A stretch of 20,553 nucleotides of DNA from NCBI GenBank assembly GCA_003554375.1, contig PWGF01000504.1:1-20553 (forward strand). Reading direction: 5' to 3'. The DNA comes from Spirochaetaceae bacterium (GTDB lineage: Bacteria; Spirochaetota; Spirochaetia; DSM-27196; SKKC01). Of the stretch, positions 13,770 through 19,881 are shown in pieces. The notes under the pieces are model-generated. The model was not told the DNA's origin. It did not search any database and saw only the letters and a list, made by a program, of their open reading frames with translations. A program made the translations under genes and the position numbers. Positions within the stretch are counted from its first letter, which is position 1. Every line of letters starts with the position of its first letter.

Positions 13770-14429
13770 GTTCCCTCTCCCTTGCATCCCTTGCACCCTG
13801 AAGATCTGATAGGTACCGTCTCTGGGAGTGGCCTCACGCTCTCTTGCACGCGCTGCCTGGACCAGGGGCCGCGCTCGGTGGAGCCGAGAGCACACCGCCG
13901 CACCCTTCGGCTGCAAAGCGGGCCGAGTTGCCGCGCGTCGGCTACCTACTTTCCAACTCTAACACACCCGCGGGGCTTGTTACCAGGCTTATCTGCTATG
14001 GGAGCGTGCGGGCCATGGGCCCGATAACGTAGTTGAACCTCGTAATTGGCTCAGCATCCACTACGGGGGCGTGCAGGCCATGCTGACTGGACACGACCGA
14101 GACGAAGGCCGCACCGGCGCAAGTACGCGAGCGCTCGGGCCATGCGGCGTCAGTCAGTCAGTCCACACCGCGCCCCTGGCGCACAATTCGCCGCGGCTGG
14201 GAGACCCATCGCCGAAACCGGGGCACGCCGGGGGACAGATGCCGAGATTATGGAATAAACCAAGCCGTTCGGCCCACCCCGCCGGGACGACCAGTCGATC
14301 CTGAGACCGACTACGCCGCAGCATCCTCTACCGCCGACAATATACCGCCTATTTCACGCCGGAACGCCATTAAGGCGGATAACTCAATCGAACCTTGATG
14401 GTGGCACCCTGAGCCGGGTATGCGCCGTA
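13770..14429. other. 660-bp non-coding stretch upstream of folP
   Basis: No convincing gene is present on either strand. The open frames here lack recognisable motifs, and I find no known structural RNA (no RNase P, tmRNA or SRP hallmarks). It must contain the folP promoter, but I do not see a strong -35/-10 pair. It contains the degenerate repeats at 14001-14144, a GGGCC/GGCCC hairpin with an ATG loop near 14010-14022, and CCGCCT/AGGCGG arms near 14347-14380. Confidence 0.5.
14001..14144. repeat. Three degenerate direct repeats spaced 62-65 bp
   Basis: Related 17-base segments: GGAGCGTGCGGGCCATG (14001-14017), GGGGCGTGCAGGCCATG (14066-14082) and CGAGCGCTCGGGCCATG (14128-14144). The first two match at 15 of 17 bases, the third less well. 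The DNA between them is not clearly repeated. They could be decayed tandem repeats or protein-binding sites. Confidence 0.45.
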
Positions 14430-14525
14430 TTACCGGTCGCGCTTCTTGTGACGGTTTTTCCTGAGCTTTTTCTTACGCTTATGTGTCGCGATCTTCTTGC
14501 GCTTTCTCTTCCGTCCGCAGGGCAC
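14430..14525 (-). CDS. Small AURKAIP1/COX24-domain ribosomal-type protein (bS22-like), 31 residues
   Basis: Reading from GTG 14525 gives 31 residues beginning MPCGRKRKRKKIATHK and continuing with KLRKNRHKKRDR, then TAA (14432-14430). This matches the tiny, extremely basic proteins with an AURKAIP1/COX24 domain found in Bacteroidetes and spirochaetes, which typically begin MPSGKKRKRHKMATHKRKK. Relatives bind the small ribosomal subunit, so a ribosomal role is inferred. AGGAG (14536-14540) lies 10 bases before the GTG. A promoter at 14669-14697 would give a leader of about 137 bases. The gene is too short for usual gene-calling cut-offs and stands alone, 660 bp upstream of folP in the same direction. 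Confidence 0.85.
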   Translation of the reverse strand: MPCGRKRKRKKIATHKRKKKLRKNRHKKRDR

Positions 14526-14668
14526 TGGAATCACTCTCCTGATGGTTACGTGGAAATTATCGGTTACGGCCGTTGGAAACCGAAGCCATCATCAACCGCA
14601 GCTTGAAACACCCAGCCTTCCCCGGCCGGCTGCCGGTGGGGCGGCTGCGCACTGCGAGCCGGGTGCTT

Positions 14669-14697
14669 ACTATACGGACCGTGTCGCCGTTGGTCAA
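14669..14697 (-). promoter_or_regulatory. Promoter for the small AURKAIP1/COX24-type gene
   Basis: The minus strand has TTGACC (14692-14697), a 17-base spacer and TATAGT (14669-14674, 5 of 6). It shares the TTGACC -35 with the def promoter. Transcription would start near 14662 and read a leader of about 137 bases, in which TCGGTT/AACCGA can form a 6-bp hairpin shortly before the Shine-Dalgarno. Confidence 0.6.
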
Positions 14698-14716
14698 CAC
14701 GTCACGGCGGCATGCC

Positions 14717-14879
14717 CAGGGCAAACGCATTTGAACTCTTCCGGCGAAAGAACGGCGGCGATCGTCCTCCGTATGGACGTCATAGCCCGCTTGAAGTTGA
14801 CCAGCACGGTCAACGGCGCCGCCGGGTCCGAGCCCCAGCGCCGCCGCACAACCCGTCTGGGCCAAATGCGTTTGCCCTG
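14717..14879. mobile_element. 163-bp element with 17-bp perfect terminal inverted repeats (possible MITE-like or palindromic repeat)
   Basis: CAGGGCAAACGCATTTG (14717-14733) recurs inverted as CAAATGCGTTTGCCCTG (14863-14879). The 129-bp interior has no coding motif and holds another hairpin. The flanks read CGGCATGCC on the left and CGGCACGCC on the right (8 of 9), which might be an imperfect target duplication. A related half-site, GGCTAAACGCAGTTGGAA, follows at about 14896. No transposase is present. Confidence 0.45.
14796..14814. repeat. Perfect 7-bp hairpin inside the inverted-repeat element
   Basis: GTTGACC (14796-14802), loop AGCAC, GGTCAAC (14808-14814). The arms contain the same TTGACC/GGTCAA word as the def promoter palindrome, perhaps by chance. 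Confidence 0.6.
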
Positions 14880-14924
14880 ACGGCACGCCGGCCTAGGCTA
14901 AACGCAGTTGGAAACCGCAGCAGT

Positions 14925-14949
14925 AGGTGCGGCGCCGGCGTCCGCACCT
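14925..14949. repeat. Perfect 8-bp GC-rich hairpin
   Basis: AGGTGCGG (14925-14932), 9-base loop, CCGCACCT (14942-14949). Loop bases GCCGGCGT (14934-14941) could instead pair with ACGCCGGC at 14885-14892, giving an alternative fold. No T run follows. Confidence 0.55.
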
Positions 14950-15046
14950 GCTCGGGCGTCTCCCGGTTGCGCTGCTGCCCCCGTGTTCTTCGCCAACAAT
15001 CCTTGCCTCACGCGTTACGCGAAGAGCCCGGATGGCTTTCCGGTGA

Positions 15047-15075
15047 TTGCAGCGCGAGCTCGTTGAGGTTAGTAT
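15047..15075 (+). promoter_or_regulatory. Weak candidate promoter for the GH3 gene
   Basis: TTGCAG (15047-15052), 17-base spacer, TAGTAT (15070-15075, 4 of 6). The -35 match is poor, so this is tentative. It would start transcription near 15082, about 50 bases before the ATG. Confidence 0.3.
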
Positions 15076-15132
15076 GGCGCGTCATTCAACAAGACTGCGT
15101 CTAAGGCGCCGTCTACCGGAAAGGAAGTGTCC

Positions 15133-17298
15133 ATGTCCCAAACAAGCTTTCGACTCAGAGACACGCTACGCCGTGCCGGTCTCACCCCGTTTCAGCCCCC
15201 TATCTCTATCGACGAAGCCCGCACCCGAGCCGAGGAGCTTACAGCGAAGCTCAGCCCTGAAGAGCAGTTCTCGTTGGTTGTTGGAGGCGGTTTTGTCATC
15301 CAGGCAAACGAACGGGTCGGCCTCCCGGAGATTACCATGTTCGACGCAACGCAGGGCGTGCACCTGCGAGACTCGGTATCCGCCGGTCACCTGAGAAAGA
15401 GCGTGGGGTTCCCGTCCATGCTGAGCCTTGCGGCAAGCTGGAACCGTACGCTAGTCGCTCGATATGCACGAAGCATCGGCGAGGAGTGTCGCGCCGGCGG
15501 GATCCATGTACTCCTAGGGCCCGGCGTGAACATCTACCGGATCGCACAGAACGGACGGAACTTCGAGTACGCCGGCGAGGATCCCTTCCTGGCAGCAGAC
15601 GTGGCACGCATCTACGTAACCGCGCTACAGCAGACCGGAACGATGGCCACGGTGAAGCACTTCATCGCAAACAACACCGACTGGTGCCGCCGGCTGAGCA
15701 ACTCCGTTGTAGGGCGACGTGCGCTCGAGGAGATCTATCTACCGGCGTTCGAAGCGGCAGTGGAAGCAGGCACCATGGCAGTGATGACGGCGTACAATCA
15801 ACTCAACGGGGAGTACTGCGGTGAAAGTAGCACGGTTATAAACGAGCTGCTGCGCTCCGAGCTTGGTTTCGATCGCTTGGTCATGACGGACTGGACGTCA
15901 GTCACGGACGGCGAGCTGGTAGCAGCTTCGGGACAGGACTTGGAGATGCCGTCGGGAGAAGCTCTCCGCGGCAAACGAGATATGCTCGTTGGAGACTCTC
16001 GCGTCACATCGATGGCAACCCGCGTCTTGACTGCGTGCACCGCCATGGGCTTTCTCGACGAAGGACGCCACGAGCTTCCGGAGTTTCTCGAAGAGCTCCC
16101 GGCGCACGAGGAGCTTGCCTATCGCGTAGCCGCGGAAGGAATCGTTTTACTGAAAAACGAGTCGGAGCTTCTCCCCTTCAGCGAGACCGACGGCCGCAAC
16201 GTTTTGGTTACAGGCAACTGGGGAACTCGAACGCCCCTGGCAGGAAGCGGTTCCGGCTATGTAGCCGGGTATAACCAGATATCGTTTCTGGAAGCCGTGA
16301 ACAGCATCGCCTTGGGGGCCGATGTTCGGTATCGAGCTGAACCAAGCCATGAGGAGTTGGAGCAGGCTGACCTGGTACTGGTCGCGACCGGCTTTGAGGC
16401 CGAGGGGGAAGGGGCGGATCGTCCGTTCGCGCTCCCTGAAGATCAGAACGAGCTCATAGAACGCGCGGGCGCAGCAAACGGAAATACCGTCGTAGCGCTC
16501 GTCACCGGAGGCGGGGTTTCGATGCCGTGGCACGACTCGGCCGGGGCTATCCTCCACACCTTCTTCGGGGGGCAGCAAGGGGCGCCGGCCGCAGCCGGCA
16601 TCGTGTTTGGCCACATCAACCCGTCTGGAAAGCTGCCCTTCACAATCGAGACGGACTTCGCCGATTCGCCCGGGGCCGGCTACATTCCCGAAGGTGGTCA
16701 CCCTGAGGACCGCCAGCCCGGCGAGGAACATCCGCTCAAACCCGGCCCAGAACACGTAGACACTGAGTGGCCCTATGACGTGCACTACACGGAAGAGGTC
16801 TTCGTCGGATACCGGTGGTACGCCGACCGCCGGAAGCCGGTGCGCTACTGGTTCGGCCACGGGCTCTCCTATACCACGTTTACCTACGACAGCCTTGAGG
16901 TCGAGAAGGCCACTGGTTCGAGCGAGGGAGCAACACAGCTCGATCGCCCGTTGGTCACCGTGCGGTTTACGATCGGAAATGCCGGCCGGCGCCCGGGGGC
17001 GGAAATCGCTCAGCTCTACGTAGCTCCGCCCAGCGCCGGCACATCGGGGAACGCCGCCAAACAGCGCGCGAGGAGACCCGCTCGGGAGCTCAAAGGCTAT
17101 GAGAAAGTCTTCCTCGAGCCCGGCGAGCAGAGAAGCGTAACGCTCTACCTCACCGCGCGCGACTTCGCATACTACGATATGCATGACGAGGCCTGGCGCA
17201 TTGACGAGGGTACGCACGAAATCCTGGTCGGCGCCTCCTATGCGGATATTCGGCAAGCCGGGAGCACATCGCTAGAAGCGCAGACGTGCACGAAATAG
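15133..17298 (+). CDS. Glycoside hydrolase family 3 beta-glucosidase-type enzyme
   Basis: 721 residues. The GH3 N-terminal barrel shows GRNFEYAGEDP (near 155), KHFIANNTDW (Lys175, His176) and VMTDW with Asp253 as the expected nucleophile. The second domain starts near EGIVLLKNE and contains GFEAEGEGADRPFALP, where the glutamates are acid/base candidates. A fibronectin-III-like domain closes the protein (RYWFGHGLSYTTFTY, then GTHEILVGAS). There is no signal peptide, so it probably acts in the cytoplasm on imported oligosaccharides; the exact sugar cannot be read from sequence. AAGGA lies 7 bases before ATG 15133, preferred over GTG 15127. No transporter or sugar regulator is adjacent, and it appears monocistronic with a hairpin downstream. 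Confidence 0.94.
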   Translation: MSQTSFRLRDTLRRAGLTPFQPPISIDEARTRAEELTAKLSPEEQFSLVVGGGFVIQANERVGLPEITMFDATQGVHLRDSVSAGHLRKSVGFPSMLSLAASWNRTLVARYARSIGEECRAGGIHVLLGPGVNIYRIAQNGRNFEYAGEDPFLAADVARIYVTALQQTGTMATVKHFIANNTDWCRRLSNSVVGRRALEEIYLPAFEAAVEAGTMAVMTAYNQLNGEYCGESSTVINELLRSELGFDRLVMTDWTSVTDGELVAASGQDLEMPSGEALRGKRDMLVGDSRVTSMATRVLTACTAMGFLDEGRHELPEFLEELPAHEELAYRVAAEGIVLLKNESELLPFSETDGRNVLVTGNWGTRTPLAGSGSGYVAGYNQISFLEAVNSIALGADVRYRAEPSHEELEQADLVLVATGFEAEGEGADRPFALPEDQNELIERAGAANGNTVVALVTGGGVSMPWHDSAGAILHTFFGGQQGAPAAAGIVFGHINPSGKLPFTIETDFADSPGAGYIPEGGHPEDRQPGEEHPLKPGPEHVDTEWPYDVHYTEEVFVGYRWYADRRKPVRYWFGHGLSYTTFTYDSLEVEKATGSSEGATQLDRPLVTVRFTIGNAGRRPGAEIAQLYVAPPSAGTSGNAAKQRARRPARELKGYEKVFLEPGEQRSVTLYLTARDFAYYDMHDEAWRIDEGTHEILVGASYADIRQAGSTSLEAQTCTK

Positions 17299-17332
17299 GC
17301 GAAGCCACCGGGTACCATCGAGCCGGCCGTAC

Positions 17333-17363
17333 GGGCCCGCCGGACGCGTCGTTCCGGCGGCCC
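17333..17363 (+). terminator. GC-rich hairpin after the GH3 gene
   Basis: CCGCCGGA (17337-17344), 8-base loop, TCCGGCGG (17353-17360), with GGG/CCC extending the stem past a one-base bulge. It lies about 35 bases after the stop. No T run follows, so it may be a Rho-type or weak terminator. Confidence 0.45.
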
Positions 17364-17404
17364 GGCGCGGCGGTTCTGCGCTCTTGCGGGGTTCGGACTC
17401 GCGC

Positions 17405-17434
17405 TTGACGTTTCGTAGCGCAGTGCGCTACAAG
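17405..17434 (+). promoter_or_regulatory. Promoter of the squalene/phytoene synthase-type gene, predicting a leaderless mRNA
   Basis: TTGACG (17405-17410), 18-base spacer, TACAAG (17429-17434, 4 of 6). The GTG start at 17442 is 7 bases after the -10 box, where transcription itself should begin. No Shine-Dalgarno is present. Confidence 0.55.
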
Positions 17435-17441
17435 CAGTTGT

Positions 17442-18488
17442 GTGGCATCTGTAACCAGTCCAGCAACCTCACATTCGGAAGCACCGAGCGCCTCCTGGCT
17501 TACCGATGAGCTCCGACATACCAGTCGGACGTTCGCGTTGTCCATCGAGACGCTTCCAAGCGCGCTTCGCTATCAACTGACAACGGGATACCTGCTCCTC
17601 CGCGTCTCGGACTTCCTGGAGGACCATCACCAGCTCTCCCAGGAGCGAAAGCGAGAGCTCTTGCTCCTCTGGGATTCCGTCCTCGCCGGGGAGTCATCCC
17701 TTGCAACGCTCCTCGAGCATGTGCGGCGGGAAACCGAAGACGAGACGGACCCCGAGAGGCGCCTGACGCTCCGAGCAGCCGAGCTCCTCGGCGCGCTCAA
17801 GAGTATGCCGGAACCGGTGCAAGAGGCGATCCTCCGTCGCGTTCGAGAGACGACGCGCGGGATGGCGGAATGGCAACGCAAAGGGCCGCGGGTACGCACC
17901 GAGGCGGAGCTGGACGAGTACATGCATTACGTGGCAGGCCTCGTCGGGTATCTAGTGGCGGATCTCTCTGCAGTCACCTGCCGCGGGATGCGCAAGCGGC
18001 TTTCCACCCTTTATCCGCTCGCACACGAGTGCGGTCTCGCTCTCCAGAGCGTCAACGTTGTCCGGGGGCTCCGCGAAGACTACGAGCGGGGATGGATATT
18101 CGTTCCCGAGAGTTACTGTCGGCAACACGGGCTATCTCAAACCGAGCTGTTCTCTCACAGCAAGCGTGACGCTTCGCTCGGGGTGCTGGAGCAACTCGTT
18201 CGCAAAGCGGAGGGACATCTCCACAATGGACTCCGTTATGTGCTTACTATTCCGCGTCGGTACCGTCGCGTGCGACTCGCTTGCGCCTGGCCCGTCCTGT
18301 TTGCAGCCGCAACACTTGCCAAGAGCCAAGGAAACGCACATGCGTTCGCACATCCGGTGAAGATCACTCGCAAACAGGTCAAGCGTATCGTGCTCGTGAG
18401 TAGCTCGATCTGGTGGTCCAACGCCCTGATGCATCGCTACTTCACTCGATTGCTGAGCTCGCAGCCGGCTCCATCAGACAGCGTATGA
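17442..18488 (+). CDS. Squalene/phytoene synthase family protein
   Basis: 348 residues. The family joins two prenyl diphosphates head-to-head (two farnesyl to squalene, or two geranylgeranyl to phytoene). Visible landmarks: SRTFALSIETLP (28-39); first Asp-rich motif DFLED (57-61) in YLLLRVSDFLEDH, closer to squalene synthase; YMHYVAGLVGYLVADL (160-175); and second motif NVVRGLREDYERGWIFVP (205-222). In the second motif the usual first aspartate (NxxRDxxED) is glycine, which may mark a subfamily or altered chemistry. A C-terminal hydrophobic stretch near 315-330 could touch the membrane. GTG 17442 is the most upstream start; the next in-frame start is TTG at residue 33 inside the conserved SRTFALS. 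No other carotenoid, hopanoid or prenyl gene is nearby. Its 3' end overlaps miaA by 47 bp on the opposite strand. Confidence 0.88.
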   Translation: MASVTSPATSHSEAPSASWLTDELRHTSRTFALSIETLPSALRYQLTTGYLLLRVSDFLEDHHQLSQERKRELLLLWDSVLAGESSLATLLEHVRRETEDETDPERRLTLRAAELLGALKSMPEPVQEAILRRVRETTRGMAEWQRKGPRVRTEAELDEYMHYVAGLVGYLVADLSAVTCRGMRKRLSTLYPLAHECGLALQSVNVVRGLREDYERGWIFVPESYCRQHGLSQTELFSHSKRDASLGVLEQLVRKAEGHLHNGLRYVLTIPRRYRRVRLACAWPVLFAAATLAKSQGNAHAFAHPVKITRKQVKRIVLVSSSIWWSNALMHRYFTRLLSSQPAPSDSV

Positions 18489-19374
18489 GCTCTTCGTGCT
18501 GTTCCGGTCGGTACCATGTTATTCCCGGAAGTTTGCGGAAGAACGTCCGCTGTCGCTTGGCGTAGCGTCGCGTGGAGCGCACAATCTGCTCGATCAGTTG
18601 TTCCCGGTCCCAGGCTTCTTCTTCCGCTCGGAAGAACTCGCGATACCCAATGCCCTTCATCCCGGGCGCATCCGACCCGTATCCCGCAGCTCTCAGTTCA
18701 GCTACTTCTTCAGCCAGCCCACGCTCGAACATGGCACGGACCCTACGCTCGATATGTGCCGACAACTCTTCTCGCCCCACGTCGATCCCAACGATCACAA
18801 ACCGTCTGTCCGAGCGGGGCCGCTCCGGCACCCGATACGAAGAGAGAGCGCGCCCACATACACGATAGACTTCGAGCCCGCGGAGGAGCCGCTGGGTATC
18901 AGCCGAAGCGATTCCGGCCGCGTAGGCAGGGTCGACCTCTTCCAACTCGGCTCGGAGCGCTTGGCGTCCCCTCGTCTCGAGCTCGCCCCGCAACCGATCC
19001 CGAACCGTTCGGTCGGAGGGTGGCGCCTCGGGAAGACCGCAGACAAGGTGTTTGACGTAGTAGGCGGTTCCACCGCTCACCACGGGAATCCGCCCCAAGC
19101 TCTGAATACGCTCGATCGCCGCTTCGGCATCCGCGAAGAACGCCCCAAGATTGTATTGCTGGTCCGGGGTTCGAATATCGAGTAGGTGGTGGGGCAGCTC
19201 AGCGCGGACGGATGGGGCCGGCTTGGCAGTGCCCACGTCCATACCGCGATAGACCTGCATCGAGTCGGCGTTGACGACCTCGATAGGGGCGGAGAGACGG
19301 GGGTCACGGGCTATTCGGTGTAATAGGGCCGTCTTTCCTACCCCGGTCGGGCCGACAAGCACGAACGTACGCAC
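18442..19374 (-). CDS. miaA: tRNA dimethylallyltransferase MiaA
   Basis: 310 residues from GTG, normal length. It attaches dimethylallyl to N6 of A37 in tRNAs that read U-starting codons. The P-loop GPTGVGKT is at about 7-14, NADSMQVYRGMDVGTAKP and HHLLDI follow, VVSGGTAYYVK is mid-protein, and GMKGIGYREF and RYAKRQRTFFRKLP are in the C-terminal third. The frame opens at TTG 19407, but GAGG (19380-19383) is 5 bases before GTG 19374 and the family start falls there. It follows rpoZ by about 60 bp, an order also known in Borrelia. Its last 47 bases overlap the convergent synthase gene. Both enzymes use prenyl diphosphates, which may be coincidence. Confidence 0.96.
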   Translation of the reverse strand: MRTFVLVGPTGVGKTALLHRIARDPRLSAPIEVVNADSMQVYRGMDVGTAKPAPSVRAELPHHLLDIRTPDQQYNLGAFFADAEAAIERIQSLGRIPVVSGGTAYYVKHLVCGLPEAPPSDRTVRDRLRGELETRGRQALRAELEEVDPAYAAGIASADTQRLLRGLEVYRVCGRALSSYRVPERPRSDRRFVIVGIDVGREELSAHIERRVRAMFERGLAEEVAELRAAGYGSDAPGMKGIGYREFFRAEEEAWDREQLIEQIVRSTRRYAKRQRTFFRKLPGITWYRPEQHEELIRCLMEPAASSAIE

Positions 19375-19435
19375 GAGAACCTCTTCACCGTTTCGGCGGC
19401 TCGGCAAAGCAATAACCGGCTAGCGGCAGGCCAAG

Positions 19436-19627
19436 CTACTCCTCGAGCCGATAGGCCACTTTGTTGGTCAAGATCTGCCGAATGGCGGTGGAGACCACCT
19501 TCCCTTCGTTTTGCTCGAGCTCTTCGTCACCGGTCATCGTGATCTGGTAGGCCCGCCGAATTGCGGCACACGTCAACTCGTAGATATTCTCATCGTAGTC
19601 TGTAAGTCGCTCAAGCGGGAGTATCAT
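19436..19627 (-). CDS. rpoZ: RNA polymerase omega subunit
   Basis: 63 residues. Omega helps assemble RNA polymerase by folding around the beta-prime C-terminus. Recognisable features are the opening MILPLERLTDYDENIYELTC, AIRRAYQI, and VVSTAIRQILTNKVAYRLEE near the end, typical of short spirochaetal Rpb6/omega proteins. ATG 19627 is preceded by AGGAGCAAGG about 9-13 bases upstream. A promoter at 19716-19744 starts the rpoZ-miaA transcript. Confidence 0.92.
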   Translation of the reverse strand: MILPLERLTDYDENIYELTCAAIRRAYQITMTGDEELEQNEGKVVSTAIRQILTNKVAYRLEE

Positions 19628-19715
19628 AATCTATACCTTGCTCCTGTTGATCCGCGGGTTGATTGGAATCGACGTCTGCTTCGGCACCGGTGCCCGCGTA
19701 CACCTTTTCAGCTTC

Positions 19716-19744
19716 AGTATAACGTATAGCGCAAGAAGCTACAA
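19716..19744 (-). promoter_or_regulatory. Promoter of rpoZ-miaA
   Basis: The minus strand has TTGTAG (19739-19744), a 17-base spacer and TATACT (19716-19721, 5 of 6). It gives a leader of about 80 bases before rpoZ. The -35 is weak. Confidence 0.5.
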
Positions 19745-19856
19745 GATGTCGGGGTCAGTACTGCGCCACACCCGATCCCACGTGGCTACCGAATCCGCGG
19801 GCGAAAGCCAAGGGCCCAGCCGGCACAGGCAGCGGGTTTCCGAGAAGTAGGGTTCC

Positions 19857-19881
19857 GGTATGGCGACGCCATCACCATACC
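19857..19881 (-). terminator. Hairpin overlapping the stop of the SMUG1-type gene
   Basis: GGTATGG (minus 19881-19875), 11-base loop, CCATACC (minus 19863-19857). The stem includes the last codons, and the TGA stop (19874-19872) is at the start of the loop. No T run follows. It may end the transcript ahead of the rpoZ promoter. Confidence 0.4.

Larger units (their letters stand above)
14526..15132. other. 607-bp gene-free stretch between the small ribosomal-type gene and the GH3 gene
   Basis: It contains the leftward promoter and leader of the small basic protein, a 163-bp inverted-repeat element, two further perfect hairpins, the 11-base direct repeat GTTGGAAACCG (14572-14582 and 14907-14917) and a weak rightward promoter. 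Open frames across it show no family motifs. The density of inverted repeats resembles an intergenic repeat cluster. Confidence 0.55.

Noticed and set aside
13059..14027. Long plus-strand open frame opposite folP (322 codons)
   Set aside because: Antisense shadow of folP with no recognisable domain and no ribosome site.
14001..14144. CRISPR-like array
   Set aside because: Only three imperfect 17-base copies, no conserved spacer length and no cas gene in the window.
13770..14429. Possible housekeeping RNA (RNase P, tmRNA, SRP or 6S) in the large gap
   Set aside because: I looked for the conserved core motifs of each on both strands and found none.
14497..15104. Plus-strand open frames in the gap before the GH3 gene
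   Set aside because: Low-complexity Arg/Pro-rich translations without family motifs or ribosome sites, crossing several hairpins.
16147..17256. Long minus-strand open frame opposite the GH3 gene (369 codons)
   Set aside because: It is the antisense shadow of a well-supported GH3 gene; it shows no motifs and is expected from the GC-rich codon bias.
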